From the NCBI RefSeq assembly GCF_024171885.1, contig NZ_JAMTCP010000027.1:25780-89779 (forward strand): DNA of 64,000 nt. The letters are read 5' to 3'. Within the stretch, counting starts at the first letter, position 1; each line of letters opens with the position of its first letter. The notes under the pieces are model-generated. The model made no database searches and was not told where the DNA came from. It was given only the letters and a program-made list of their open reading frames with translations. Shown in pieces: positions 1 through 8,915 of the stretch. The stretch comes from Streptoalloteichus tenebrarius (GTDB lineage: Bacteria; Actinomycetota; Actinomycetes; Mycobacteriales; Pseudonocardiaceae). The translations under genes were made by a program, and so were the position numbers.

Positions 1-292
1 GCAGCGCCTCCCTGACCAGCCCGAACTCCAGTTGCTCCAGGTACCGCAGGCCGCCGTGGAACAGCTTGCTCGACCGGCTCGACGTGCCGGAGGCGAGGTC
101 CCTGGCCTCCACCAGGGCGACCCGCAGCCCGCGGGTGGCCGCGTCCAGGGCCGCCCCGGCCCCGGTCACGCCGCCGCCGACCACGACGACGTCGAACTGG
201 TCGGTTCCGAGGCGGCGCCACGCCGCCTCCCGCTCGGCCGTCCCGAGCCGTCCGGTGGTCGCCTCAGCTTGTCGGGGGTCCGGCTGGGCCAC
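1..292 (-). CDS. glpD: Glycerol-3-phosphate dehydrogenase, FAD-dependent (N-terminal part; gene runs off the window)
   Basis: Only the first 97 codons are present. The product oxidises sn-glycerol 3-phosphate to dihydroxyacetone phosphate at the membrane, passing electrons to the quinone pool. The visible part carries the FAD Rossmann motif VVVGGGVTGAGAALDAA near residues 37-53, followed by the GlpD hallmark SGTSSRSSKLFHGGLRYLEQ. The start is the GTG at 290-292, which has a GGAGG-type ribosome site about 8 nt upstream; about 35 non-conserved residues precede the FAD motif. A TAGCGT hexamer at 345-350 (minus strand) is a plausible -10 box. It is divergent from glpF-glpK, so the locus looks like a complete glycerol uptake and catabolism unit. 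Family assignment is firm; the C-terminus cannot be judged. Confidence 0.93.
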   Translation of the reverse strand, partial: MAQPDPRQAEATTGRLGTAEREAAWRRLGTDQFDVVVVGGGVTGAGAALDAATRGLRVALVEARDLASGTSSRSSKLFHGGLRYLEQLEFGLVREAL

Positions 293-570
293 TGCTCCCG
301 CCTCCTCACCGCGCCGTGCGTGCCGCGCCGTGTCTCGATCGTCAACGCTACCCGGCAAGCATGCGACATCCCGGCTCTCCTCGCCGGGTGGCCGGCGTTC
401 GGGTGGCCGCCACCCGGCCCACCCCGCCAGGATGGTCGTGCACCGCGACGACCAGGGCCGGGACGGGGAACACGGCCGTCGTCGGCGCGACGCCGGAGAG
501 CCGTCCGCCACCCGACGTGGCCCGCGACACACGGTCGGGCGGCCGCGGGGAGCGGGCAGAGAGGACCGCG

Positions 571-1317
571 ATGACCAACGGCGAGGTCTTCGTCTGGGAG
601 CTGCTCGGGACCGCGACGCTCATCCTGCTCGGTGTCGGGGTCGTCGCGAACGTCACGCTGCGCAGGAGCCTCGGCCGGGGCGGCGGGTGGCTGCTGATCT
701 CCTTCGGCTGGGGGTTCGCGGTGTTCACGGGGGCGAGCGTCTCGGCCCCCAGCGGCGCGCACCTCAACCCGGCGGTCACGCTCGGCCTCGCCGTGGCCGG
801 GCGGCTGGACTGGGACAGGGTGCCGGTGTACGTGGCGGCCCAGCTCCTCGGCGCGATCGTGGGGGCGACGCTGGGCTGGCTGGTCTACAAGCTCCAGTTC
901 GACACGCACGACGACCCCTCGGGCACCAGGGGGATCTTCTGCACCGCCCCGACGGTGCCGGGCTGGCCGTGGAACCTCCTCACCGAGGTGGTCGCCACGC
1001 TCGTCCTGGTCGTCTGGATCCTGCTCAGCCCGGCGGCGAGGGCGGGCGAGCAGGGCGTGCCCCAGTTCGGCAACTCGGCGCTCGGGTACGCGGCGGTCGC
1101 GTTCGTCGTGGTCGCGATCGGCGCGTCGCTGGGCGGCCCGACGGGGTACGCCATCAACCCGGCCAGGGACCTCGGCCCCCGGATCGTCTACGCGCTCGCG
1201 CCCATCCGGGGCAAGGGCGGCGCCGAGTGGGGCTACGCCTGGGTGCCGGTGGTCGGTCCGCTGGTCGGCGGCGCGTTGGCGGGCCTGCTGTACCTGGCCC
1301 TGCCGACGCCGGCCTGA
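571..1317 (+). CDS. glpF: Glycerol uptake facilitator (aquaglyceroporin, MIP family)
   Basis: This 248-residue membrane channel lets glycerol diffuse into the cell. Both NPA pore half-helix motifs are visible: HLNPAVT in the first half and [11 protein letters not shown] in the second. An Asp after the second NPAR is the usual sign of a glycerol-conducting member rather than a strict water channel. About six hydrophobic segments are spread along the protein, as expected. The ATG at 571 is preceded by a GGCAGAGAGGA-type ribosome site; longer in-frame starts from 316 would add residues with no family match. It lies 52 nt before glpK, so the two are probably co-transcribed, with glpD divergent. 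Confidence 0.95.
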   Translation: MTNGEVFVWELLGTATLILLGVGVVANVTLRRSLGRGGGWLLISFGWGFAVFTGASVSAPSGAHLNPAVTLGLAVAGRLDWDRVPVYVAAQLLGAIVGATLGWLVYKLQFDTHDDPSGTRGIFCTAPTVPGWPWNLLTEVVATLVLVVWILLSPAARAGEQGVPQFGNSALGYAAVAFVVVAIGASLGGPTGYAINPARDLGPRIVYALAPIRGKGGAEWGYAWVPVVGPLVGGALAGLLYLALPTPA

Positions 1318-1369
1318 CGCGGGGCGCGCACGACGGACAGGAGCACGACAGGCGGGAGGAGAGCACCCC

Positions 1370-2872
1370 ATGACGCAGTACGTCGCCGCCATCGACCAGG
1401 GCACGACGTCCACCCGCTGCATGGTCTTCGACCACTCGGGGCGGGTGGTCGCGGCGGACCAGGTCGAGCACCGCCAGATCTTCCCCTCGGCGGGCTGGGT
1501 GGAGCACGACCCCGAGGAGGTCTGGGAGAACACCCGCCGGGTCACCGCCGGCGCGCTGGCCAAGGCCGACCTGGTCACCGAGGACCTCGTCACCGTGGGC
1601 ATCACGAACCAGCGGGAGACCACGGTGGTCTGGGACCGCGCGACCGGGAAACCGGTGCACAACGCGATCGTGTGGCAGGACACCCGCACGGACGCGCTCT
1701 GCCGGCGGCTGGGCGAGCTCGGCGGCGGCCAGGAGCGGTACCGGCCCCGCACCGGCCTCCCGCTGGCCACCTACTTCTCCGGCCCCAAGATCCGCTGGAT
1801 CCTCGACGCCGTCGAGGGGGCGAGGGAGCGGGCCGAGGCCGGCGAGCTGGCCTTCGGCAACATGGACTCCTGGGTGCTGTGGAACATGACCGGCGGCCCT
1901 GACGGCGGCGTGCACGTCACCGACCCGACCAACGCGTCCAGAACCCTGCTGATGGACCTGGAGACGCTGTCGTGGGACGAGGAGATCTGCGCGGACATGG
2001 GCGTCCCGCCGGCCATGCTGCCCGAGATCCGGTCGTCCTCGGAGGTCTACGGCAAGGTGCGGGGGCGCGGGCCGCTGAGCGGTCTGCCGATCTCCGGCAT
2101 CCTGGGCGACCAGCAGGCGGCCACGTTCGGGCAGGCGTGCCTGTCGCCGGGCGAGGCCAAGAACACCTACGGCACCGGCAACTTCGTCCTGCTCAACACC
2201 GGGACCGAGAAGGTGATGAGCGAGAACGGGCTGCTCACGACGGTCTGCTACCAGCTCGGCGACCAGGCGGCGGTGTACGCGTTGGAGGGCTCGATCGCGG
2301 TCACCGGCTCCCTCGTGCAGTGGCTGCGGGACAACCTGGGGTTGATCTCCTCCGCCGACGAGATCGAGCGGGTCGCCAGGACCGTGGAGGACAACGGCGG
2401 CGCGTACTTCGTGCCCGCGTTCTCCGGCCTGTTCGCGCCCTACTGGCGGGCCGACGCCAGGGGCGCGATCGTCGGCCTGACCCGGTTCGTCAACCGGGGC
2501 CACCTGGCGCGGGCGGTGCTGGAGGCGACCGCCTTCCAGACCCGCGAGGTGATCGACGCGATGAACGCGGACTCCGGCGTGCCCCTCAAGGCGCTCAAGG
2601 TCGACGGCGGCATGGTCGTCAACGAGCTGCTGATGCAGTTCCAGGCGGACATCCTGGGCGTTCCGGTGATCCGGCCCGTGGTGAACGAGACCACGGCGCT
2701 CGGCGCGGCCTACGCCGCCGGGCTGGCCGTCGGCTTCTGGTCGGGCGAGGAGGACATCCGCGCGAACTGGGCCAAGGACAGGGAGTGGACGCCCCGGATG
2801 GATGAGGCCCACCGCGAGGAGCAGTACGCGAACTGGAAGAAGGCCGTGACCAAGACCTTCGACTGGGTCTGA
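1370..2872 (+). CDS. glpK: Glycerol kinase
   Basis: ATP-dependent kinase that traps glycerol as sn-glycerol 3-phosphate, the substrate of the GlpD encoded on the other side of the locus. The 500-residue length is normal. FGGY-family landmarks are present: DQGTTSTRC at the N-terminus (phosphate-binding loop), [13 protein letters not shown] near residue 245, NTYGTGNF after it, and the C-terminal [18 protein letters not shown] segment. The ATG at 1370 follows a GGAGGAGAG ribosome site. It lies downstream of glpF in the same orientation. The start and family are both secure. Confidence 0.97.
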   Translation: MTQYVAAIDQGTTSTRCMVFDHSGRVVAADQVEHRQIFPSAGWVEHDPEEVWENTRRVTAGALAKADLVTEDLVTVGITNQRETTVVWDRATGKPVHNAIVWQDTRTDALCRRLGELGGGQERYRPRTGLPLATYFSGPKIRWILDAVEGARERAEAGELAFGNMDSWVLWNMTGGPDGGVHVTDPTNASRTLLMDLETLSWDEEICADMGVPPAMLPEIRSSSEVYGKVRGRGPLSGLPISGILGDQQAATFGQACLSPGEAKNTYGTGNFVLLNTGTEKVMSENGLLTTVCYQLGDQAAVYALEGSIAVTGSLVQWLRDNLGLISSADEIERVARTVEDNGGAYFVPAFSGLFAPYWRADARGAIVGLTRFVNRGHLARAVLEATAFQTREVIDAMNADSGVPLKALKVDGGMVVNELLMQFQADILGVPVIRPVVNETTALGAAYAAGLAVGFWSGEEDIRANWAKDREWTPRMDEAHREEQYANWKKAVTKTFDWV

Positions 2873-3026
2873 GGACGCGCCCCCGTGCCTCCGACGCCGC
2901 CGGCCGTTCCCGGCCGCGGACGGCCAGGGAGCCCGAACCCCGGGGGAACGCGAGACGCGAGGGCGGCCCGACGGGCGCGCCCCCGCGCCGACCCCGGTCA
3001 GCCCGGGTCAGTCAGCTCAGGCCAGG

Positions 3027-4430
3027 TCAGTCCAGGTCGTCGTGCCGCATGAGCTGGCGGCCGGCCTCGGTGATCGAGCCGGACAGCGACGGGTACACCG
3101 AGAACGTGTAGGTCAGGTGCTCCACCGTGAGCTGGTTCTGCACCGCCAGCGCGATCGGCAGGATCAGCTCGCTGGCCACGGGGGCCACCACGACGCCGCC
3201 GATCACCACGCCGGTGGCCGGCCGGCAGAACAGCTTCACGAAGCCCCGGCGCAGGCCCTCCATCTTGGCCCTCGGGTTGGTGGCCAGCGGCAGCATGATC
3301 GTCCGCGCCGGCACCTCGCCGCTGTCGATCGCCTGCTGGGTGATGCCGACCGTGGCGATCTCCGGGTTGGTGAAGACGTTGGAGGCGACGGTCTTGAGCT
3401 TGATCGGCTGGACGCCCTCGCCCAGCGCGTGCCACATCGCGATCCGGCCCTGCATCGCGGCCACCGAGGCCAGCAGCAGCACGCCCGTGCAGTCGCCCGC
3501 CGCGTAGACGCCGGACACCGAGGTCCGCGACACCCGGTCCACCGGGATGTAGCCGCCGCGGCCCAGCTCGATGCCGATCCGCTCCAGGCCGATGTCGGCG
3601 GTGTTCGGGACCGACCCGACGGTCATCAGGGCATGGCTGCCCTCGACGGTCCGGCCGTCCTGGAGGTGCACCACGACGCCGTCGGCGGTCTTCTCGATCC
3701 GCTCGGCCCGCGCGTGCTTGACCACGGTGGTGCCGCGCTCGGCGAAGACCTCCTCCAGCACGGCGGCGGCGTCGGCGTCCTCGTGCGGCAGCACCCGGTC
3801 CCTGCTGGACACCAGCGTGACCTTGACGCCCATCTCGGTGTACGCCGAGGCGAACTCGACACCGGTCACCCCGGAGCCGACCACCACGAGGTGCTCCGGC
3901 AGCGCGGTGAGGTCGTAGATCTGCCGCCAGGTCAGGATGCGCTCGCCGTCGGGCTCCGCGCCCCGCAGCACGCGGGGGTTGGCCCCGGTGGCGATCAACA
4001 CGACGTCGGCGGGCAGGACCTCGCGCGAGCCGTCGGGCAGCTCCACCGAGACCCGGTGCTGCGCCAGGCCCGGCTGGTCGTCGCAGAGGCGGGCGTGCCC
4101 GGTGAGCAGCCGGACGCCCTCCCGCTGGAGGCGGGCCCGCACGTCGGCGGACTGGGCCAGCGCCAGCCCCTTCACCCTGCCGTGCACGACGGGAACCTCG
4201 ACGGCGGCGTCCTCGTTCTGGTTGCGGATGCCCAGCTCGCCGGCGTTGCGGAAGGCGGACCGGGCGGTCGCGGAGGCGATGAACGTCTTCGACGGCACGC
4301 AGTCGTACAGCACGCAGGCGCCGCCGAGCGCGTCCCGCTCGACCACGGTGACGTCGGCGCCGTGCTGCGCGGCCACGAGCGCGGCCTCGTAGCCGGCGGG
4401 TCCGCCTCCCATGATCACGATGCGGGTCAC
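3027..4430 (-). CDS. lpdA: LpdA-type FAD-dependent pyridine nucleotide-disulfide oxidoreductase (probable NAD(P)H:quinone reductase)
   Basis: A 467-residue flavoprotein with an FAD-binding GGGPAGYEAA motif at residues 8-17, a redox pair C39/C44 in ACVLYDCVPSK, a second nucleotide-binding motif VVVGSGVTGVEFAS near residue 190, and a C-terminal dimerisation domain. It resembles the mycobacterial LpdA (Rv3303c) group over its whole length, including the TWRQIYDL and EGSHALMTVGSVPNT segments, rather than the dihydrolipoamide dehydrogenase of 2-oxoacid complexes. The C-terminal His-Glu pair of true dihydrolipoamide dehydrogenases is replaced (SVYPSLSGS), which argues for a quinone or diaphorase type reaction. 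The GTG start at 4430 has a GAGGAGGA site upstream. It is divergent from the cyclotransferase gene, as in mycobacteria. Confidence 0.86.
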   Translation of the reverse strand: MTRIVIMGGGPAGYEAALVAAQHGADVTVVERDALGGACVLYDCVPSKTFIASATARSAFRNAGELGIRNQNEDAAVEVPVVHGRVKGLALAQSADVRARLQREGVRLLTGHARLCDDQPGLAQHRVSVELPDGSREVLPADVVLIATGANPRVLRGAEPDGERILTWRQIYDLTALPEHLVVVGSGVTGVEFASAYTEMGVKVTLVSSRDRVLPHEDADAAAVLEEVFAERGTTVVKHARAERIEKTADGVVVHLQDGRTVEGSHALMTVGSVPNTADIGLERIGIELGRGGYIPVDRVSRTSVSGVYAAGDCTGVLLLASVAAMQGRIAMWHALGEGVQPIKLKTVASNVFTNPEIATVGITQQAIDSGEVPARTIMLPLATNPRAKMEGLRRGFVKLFCRPATGVVIGGVVVAPVASELILPIALAVQNQLTVEHLTYTFSVYPSLSGSITEAGRQLMRHDDLD

Positions 4431-4575
4431 GTGGTCCTCCTCGCAGCACAGGCCTCGCTCAGGGCCGGGTGACGGCCAGCTTCACCGTACGCGGTGGCCC
4501 CCGGACCGGGGTCGGGTGGCCGGACCGGGTCGGTGAACGGATGGTATGCGTCCCGTGGGGTGATCCGAGTGTCGC

Positions 4576-4581
4576 TACGCT
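4576..4581 (+). promoter_or_regulatory. -10 box of a leaderless promoter for the gamma-glutamylcyclotransferase gene
   Basis: TACGCT lies exactly 7 nt before the GTG start at 4589. With usual -10 to +1 spacing this puts transcription initiation at or next to the start codon, so the mRNA is probably leaderless. No ribosome site precedes the start, which fits. Confidence 0.55.
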
Positions 4582-4588
4582 GTGCTCC

Positions 4589-5041
4589 GTGCCGCTCTAC
4601 GCCGCTTACGGGTCCAACATGGACCCGGCCCAGATGTTGGAGCGCGCCCCGCACTCGCCGATGGTGGGCACGGGGTGGCTGGAAGGCTGGCGGCTGACCT
4701 TCGGCGGCGAGGACGTCGGCTGGGAGGGCGCGCTCAGCACGATCGTCGAGGACCCGCACTCCCGGGTGTTCGTCGTGCTGTACGACGTCAGCCCGGAGGA
4801 CGAGCGGAAGCTCGACGGCTGGGAGGGCGCCGAACTCGGCCTGCACAAGAAGATCCGGCTGCGCGTGCAGACCCTCGAGGGCTCGGTCGTCGCCTGGTTC
4901 TACGTCCTCGACGCGTACGAGGGCGGCCTGCCGTCGGCGCGCTACCTCGGGGTCGTCGCCGACGCCGCCGAGGCCGCGGGCGCGCCGGCCGACTACGTCA
5001 ACGATCTGCGCACGCGCCCCTGCCGGGGCATCGGTCCCTGA
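4589..5041 (+). CDS. Gamma-glutamylcyclotransferase family protein
   Basis: A 150-residue protein of the GGCT/AIG2-like fold. The substrate-binding loop AAYGSNM lies at the very N-terminus (residues 5-11). The family converts gamma-glutamyl amino acids or related compounds to 5-oxoproline plus the freed amine; the physiological substrate here is not evident. The GTG at 4589 is preferred over the longer in-frame start at 4469, because it sits directly before the first beta strand and 7 nt after a TACGCT -10 box. Its divergent position next to lpdA is conserved in mycobacteria (Rv3304, from memory). No signal peptide is visible, so it should be cytoplasmic. Confidence 0.85.
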   Translation: MPLYAAYGSNMDPAQMLERAPHSPMVGTGWLEGWRLTFGGEDVGWEGALSTIVEDPHSRVFVVLYDVSPEDERKLDGWEGAELGLHKKIRLRVQTLEGSVVAWFYVLDAYEGGLPSARYLGVVADAAEAAGAPADYVNDLRTRPCRGIGP

Positions 5042-5064
5042 CCGCCGAGCGACCGCCGAGAGGC

Positions 5065-5120
5065 CTCGGCGCGGTCACCTCGGCGCTGTGACCTCGGCGC
5101 TGTGACCTTGGCGGGGTGAC
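5065..5120. repeat. 14-bp tandem repeat, four copies
   Basis: Four head-to-tail copies of a unit close to CTCGGCGCTGTGAC, starting at 5065, 5079, 5093 and 5107. Copies 2 and 3 are identical; copies 1 and 4 differ at three to four positions. The array lies 24 bp beyond the cyclotransferase stop codon. Confidence 0.85.
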
Positions 5121-5351
5121 CCCGGAGCCGCCGGCCGGCGCGCCGCCGCGCCCCCTGGTGCGGCGGCGGTGTCGCGCGCCCATTCCGTGAAGGCCGACGA
5201 GTGAAACCTGACGGAGTGAAACGTCACCTCGCCGGGGCGGAAACGAACAGCGGGGCGTGAGCGATACCCGGGGTGACGCCCCCGCCGGAAAACCGGACGG
5301 AAAATCGACCGGGGCGCTTTTGTCGCGCGCGGCGCCGCCATCCCGGAGGGA

Positions 5352-5418
5352 TCACCCGGGTGACAGAAACAGGGTTTCTCCACCACGCGAAAGCGTGAAT
5401 TCCGGCTCCGGGAGAAAC
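5352..5418. other. Palindrome plus nested stem-loop with a GAAA loop
   Basis: A perfect palindrome TCACCCGGGTGA spans 5352-5363. It is followed by an 8-bp stem GTTTCTCC (5374-5381) / GGAGAAAC (5411-5418) that encloses an inner 5-bp hairpin CACGC-GAAA-GCGTG (5384-5397). The GNRA-type tetraloop and nested pairing suggest an RNA structure rather than a simple terminator. No U-run follows on either strand. Its function is unknown. Confidence 0.5.
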
Positions 5419-5515
5419 GCGGTCCGCCGGCGGGCACACGACCACCACCGAGGCGGACGACGGAAGACCGACGCGCCCGGACGACGGCGGGAGCCGCTCC
5501 GGGCGCGCCGGGACG

Positions 5516-6838
5516 TCACGACGCCGACGGCTCACCCGTGAGCGCGGTGAGCGCGGCGTGCACGAGGACACGGACGCCGACCAGCAGGGCCCGCTCGTCG
5601 AGGTCGAACGTGGGCTGGTGCAGGTCCTTCTTCGGGCCGTGCCCCGGCCACACGCCGAGCCGGGCGAACGAGCCGGGCACGTGCTCCAGGTACCACCCGA
5701 AGTCCTCGCCGCCGGAGGACTGCTGGGTGCCGGCCAGCGCGTCCTCGCCGAGGGCGGCCCGCACGGCGTCCCGCAGCAGGTGGGTGCTCTCCCTGTCGTT
5801 CACCACCGGGGGGACGCCCCGCTGGTGGTGCCACTCGAAGCCCACGCCCGTCGGCAGGAGCAACGCGTTGACCAGCTCCTTGACCAGCGGCTCCAGCCCC
5901 GTCCAGCAGTCGCGGTCGCCCGTGCGCAGGGTGCCGCGCAGCACCCCGTCCTGCGGCACCGCGTTCGGGGCCTCGCCGGCCTGGACCTGGCCCCACACCA
6001 GCACCGTGCCCGAGCGCGGGTCCACCCTGCGGGACAGCAGCGCGGGAAGGCCGGTGATCACCGTGCCCAGTGCGTGCACCAGGTCGGCGGTCAGGTGCGG
6101 CCGCGAGGTGTGCCCACCCGGCGAGGTCAGGCGCAGTTCGAGCAGGTCGGAGGCGGAGGTGATGGCGCCGATCCTGGTGCCGACCCTGCCGACCTCCAGC
6201 CGGGGGTCGCAGTGCAGGCCGAAGATCCGGTCGACGCCGTCCAGCCCGCCCGCGGCGATCACGTCCAGCGCGCCGCCGGGCATGACCTCCTCGGCGGGCT
6301 GGAACAGCAGGCGCACCCTTCCCGGCAGGGCTGGCGCGTTGGCCAGGGCCAGCGCCGCGCCGAGCAGCGCCGTGGTGTGCGCGTCGTGGCCGCAGGCGTG
6401 CGAGACGCCGGGGCGGGTCGAGGCGAACGGCAGGCCGGTGGCCTCGGTCAGCGGGAGCGCGTCGATGTCGGCGCGCAGCGCCACGCACGGGGAGCCGGAG
6501 CCGATGTCGCAGACCAGGCCGGTCCCGCCGGGCAGGATCCTCGGCCGGAGCCCGGCCTCGGTCAGCGTCTCGACGAGGAAGCGGGTGGTGGCGTGCTCGT
6601 GGCGGGACAGCTCGGGGTGGGCGTGCACCCGACGCCGCCACGCCACGACGTCCCCGCCGTGCGCGGCCAACCAACCGTCCAACCAGGACGGTCCACGGCC
6701 GGCGCCGAGGTCCTCCACAGTGGACATGGTGGGGGCGGCGACGCCCGTCAGCGCGTCGGACGCGCCGGAGAACGGGCCGTCGGCGTCCGTCACCGGTTCC
6801 GACACCGGCGCTTCGGTCCTGGAGTCCAACACGGTCAC
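5516..6838 (-). CDS. amiA1: M20 family amidohydrolase (AmiA1-like)
   Basis: A 440-residue zinc-dependent amidohydrolase or peptidase of the M20 family (hippurate hydrolase/N-acyl-amino-acid amidohydrolase type). Metal-binding landmarks include HAHPELSRHE, the SHACGHDAHT motif, LLFQPAEEV with the catalytic Glu, and GGEDFGWYLEHVPG near the C-terminus. The first 50 residues are a poorly conserved extension. The GTG start at 6838 overlaps the upstream amiB1-like stop in a GTGA arrangement behind an AGGAGGTG site, so translation is coupled. The pair corresponds to mycobacterial amiA1/amiB1 at the same synteny position. The substrate is unknown; a role in amino-acid conjugate hydrolysis is the family expectation. 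Confidence 0.88.
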   Translation of the reverse strand: MTVLDSRTEAPVSEPVTDADGPFSGASDALTGVAAPTMSTVEDLGAGRGPSWLDGWLAAHGGDVVAWRRRVHAHPELSRHEHATTRFLVETLTEAGLRPRILPGGTGLVCDIGSGSPCVALRADIDALPLTEATGLPFASTRPGVSHACGHDAHTTALLGAALALANAPALPGRVRLLFQPAEEVMPGGALDVIAAGGLDGVDRIFGLHCDPRLEVGRVGTRIGAITSASDLLELRLTSPGGHTSRPHLTADLVHALGTVITGLPALLSRRVDPRSGTVLVWGQVQAGEAPNAVPQDGVLRGTLRTGDRDCWTGLEPLVKELVNALLLPTGVGFEWHHQRGVPPVVNDRESTHLLRDAVRAALGEDALAGTQQSSGGEDFGWYLEHVPGSFARLGVWPGHGPKKDLHQPTFDLDERALLVGVRVLVHAALTALTGEPSAS

Positions 6839-8076
6839 ACCGCACCTCCTGCTGGGGAAGAGGCGGCCGCGACGGCGGCGGATACCGTCGCCCCGCGACG
6901 CGCGACCCCGGACAGCAGCCGGGCGCGCTGGGTCTGGTCGGTGGCGGCGGCCACGACGGTCCACGCCATGGCCACCGCGCCGTCGAGGACGGCCCGGTCG
7001 GCCGAGGGCGTGGCGCAGGCGGCCGCGAACTCGGGTTGGTGGTTCACCGCGTCTCCGCAGTCGATGGCGATCGTGGGGTGGATCCCGGGCAACGCGCGGG
7101 TGACGTTGCCCATGTCGGTGCTGCCGGTGGAGCGGGTTCGCTCCTCCTCCTGGCTCAGCGGCCGACGTCCGAGCTCCACGACGGCCGCGCGGTAGGCGTC
7201 GGCCAACCAGGGGTCCGGATCCAGCTCGGCGTACGGCGGCCCGAGCTGGACCACCTCGTGGGCGCAGCCGGTGGCCACCGCCCCGGCGTGGAAGCAGTCC
7301 CGGATGCGGTTCTCCAGGCGCTGTAGGGACTCGACGTCGGCGGCCCGCAGGTAGAACACGGCCGCGGTGTGCGCGGGCACGATGTTCGGTGCGGCCCCGC
7401 CCCTGGTCACGATACCGTGAACCATTTGCTTCGGCTCGAAATGCTGGCGCGCCAGGCCGATCGCCACCTGGGCCACGGTGAGCGCGTCGGCCGCGTTCAC
7501 CCCGAGGTGTGGCGCGGCCGCGGCGTGCGACTCCCGGCCGGTGTAGCGGACCTCCAGGTCGGTGATGGCCAGCGACGGGGGCGCCACCATCTCCTCGGGC
7601 GCGGGGTGGACCATGAGCGCGAGCGCGACGTCGTCGAACACGCCGCGCTCCAGCATCAGCACCTTCCCACCGCCGGCCTCCTCGGCGGGGGTCCCGATCA
7701 CCCGGACGGTCAGGCCCAGCTCGTCGGCGACCTCGGCGAGGGCGAGCGCGGCGCCGACCGCCGCGGCGGCGATGACGTTGTGACCGCAGGCGTGCCCGAC
7801 CTCGGGCAACGCGTCGTACTCCGCGCACAGGCCCACGACGAGGTCTCCCGAGCCGTAGCTCGCGGTGAACGCGGTGTCCAGGTCGGCGACGCCCCGTCGG
7901 ACGGAGAAGCCGGCGCGCTTGAGCGGCTCCACCACCTTGGCGACGCTGCGGTGCTCGGCGAAGGAGAGCTCGGGCTCGGCGTGCAGGCTCCGGGAGAGCC
8001 CGACCAACGCGTCCGCGTTCCGGTCGACGGCCGCGCGGCAGCGTTCCTTCGGATGGCTGGTGGGGTCGGTACTCAT
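6835..8076 (-). CDS. amiB1: M20 family amidohydrolase (AmiB1-like)
   Basis: A 413-residue M20-family metallohydrolase of the AbgB/PM20D2-like branch, paralogous to the coupled downstream gene. Visible motifs are SLHAEPELSFAEH, LCAEYDALPEVGHACGHN (metal ligands), GTPAEEAGGGK (catalytic Glu region) and ESHAAAAPHLG (dimerisation domain). The ATG at 8076 is chosen over an upstream in-frame ATG at 8121, because similarity begins soon after it and the extra 15 residues look non-native. It ends in a 4-nt overlap with amiA1, so the two hydrolases are probably made together. The 5' intergenic region (8077-8306) has lower GC content and is the likely promoter region. Confidence 0.88.
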   Translation of the reverse strand: MSTDPTSHPKERCRAAVDRNADALVGLSRSLHAEPELSFAEHRSVAKVVEPLKRAGFSVRRGVADLDTAFTASYGSGDLVVGLCAEYDALPEVGHACGHNVIAAAAVGAALALAEVADELGLTVRVIGTPAEEAGGGKVLMLERGVFDDVALALMVHPAPEEMVAPPSLAITDLEVRYTGRESHAAAAPHLGVNAADALTVAQVAIGLARQHFEPKQMVHGIVTRGGAAPNIVPAHTAAVFYLRAADVESLQRLENRIRDCFHAGAVATGCAHEVVQLGPPYAELDPDPWLADAYRAAVVELGRRPLSQEEERTRSTGSTDMGNVTRALPGIHPTIAIDCGDAVNHQPEFAAACATPSADRAVLDGAVAMAWTVVAAATDQTQRARLLSGVARRGATVSAAVAAASSPAGGAV

Positions 8077-8306
8077 TTGCCACCATCCTGCATCAGATGT
8101 GGATCGTTCATGGACGATCACGGGGTTATGACGGGCGTTCGGTCGCCGTGCTGCGCCGAACGGTTCGCCGGACTTCAGCCTGGCAGAACGTTACGCGGAT
8201 CAACCCGACGGATTTCCCGAATCTTGGGAAGACCTTTCCGGTTCGTGTGCCGCGCGTGTGACGCCGAGGTGTCCGGCGGATGACGCGGATCTCCGCCGCG
8301 GATCTC

Positions 8307-8618
8307 CTACGAGGAGCGCTTCTTCCGCACCCGGCGGCCGTAGAAGACGATCGCGATCAGGACCGCGCCGACGAGCCCGATCACGAGTCGCCTCTTGTCC
8401 TCCGCGAGATCCCCTGGCTGTCGGGCGTCCTCGCTGGACCGCTCGGGCGTGCCCGCCGTCGGCGTCGCCGGCTGGGCCGGGCGCGGGGCGGCGGCGGGGG
8501 CGGCGAGGACCGGCGTCCCGGCCGGGGGCGGCGGCTCGGCCGCTCCCGGCATCGCCGTGCCGAGCCCCACCAGGGCGGCGACTAACACCGCGAGCGCCAG
8601 ACGGCTCGTGCCTCGCAT
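8307..8618 (-). CDS. Small exported protein with a C-terminal membrane anchor
   Basis: I do not recognise a family. The 103-residue product starts with a classic signal peptide (MRGTSRLALAVLVAALVGLG, then an AxA-like site in GAAEP). An Ala/Pro-rich low-complexity stretch follows (about residues 25-65). It ends with a hydrophobic segment (LVIGLVGAVLIAIVFYG) and a basic tail RRVRKKRSS, so it should be anchored with the Pro-rich part outside. The ATG at 8618 has a strong GAGGAGGGG ribosome site. Two similar signal-plus-anchor mini-proteins occur later in the window (48780 C-terminal tail and 52569), a common actinomycete design. Confidence 0.7.
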   Translation of the reverse strand: MRGTSRLALAVLVAALVGLGTAMPGAAEPPPPAGTPVLAAPAAAPRPAQPATPTAGTPERSSEDARQPGDLAEDKRRLVIGLVGAVLIAIVFYGRRVRKKRSS

Positions 8619-8915
8619 CGTGGCCCCTCCTCGAACGCCTCTCCTCGCCTCGGACGCCCCTGCGGCCCCGCGCGCCCCGACACCGCGGGCGCCTCGGGCG
8701 CTCGGCCGCCGGAGACCACGTGGCCCCCGTGCGGACGACAGCGGAGGACGCGGCTCGGGCACCGGGCGTGCCCGACTCCGTGGGTCCCTACTCTGGCGCT
8801 CACCCGGCCCGACGATCAACTTCACCCCGCCGGCGGCACGCCCGCGACGCGCCGGAGCCGGGACGTCGTCCCTCCTCCGGGTTCCCTGCCCGGCGCGGAG
8901 AGAATCATGGGCGCC

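Larger units (their letters stand above)
5042..5515. other. Convergent intergenic region with repeats and a structured element, no gene seen
   Basis: This 474-bp stretch lies between the 3' ends of the cyclotransferase gene and the amidohydrolase pair. It holds a 14-bp tandem repeat (5065-5120), GAGTGAAAC direct repeats at 5199 and 5214, a 12-bp palindrome at 5352-5363 and a nested stem-loop at 5374-5418. Its A+T content is visibly higher than in the flanking genes. Open frames here lack the codon bias of the neighbours, so I call no protein. It may carry the transcription terminators for both flanking units. Confidence 0.6.

Noticed and set aside
166..2872. Long open frames antisense to glpF and glpK (for example 1154-2812)
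   Set aside because: Mirror frames of very GC-rich genes; residue composition is Arg/Ala/Gly/Pro-rich without family motifs, and the plus-strand genes are certain.
5352..5418. Cyclic-di-AMP (ydaO) riboswitch
   Set aside because: Short GGGTGA-type similarity only; the element lies between two convergent gene ends with no downstream coding region in reach.
5257..5541. 94-codon open frame in the convergent gap
   Set aside because: Highly basic, no codon bias, crosses the structured element and the end of amiA1; no ribosome site.
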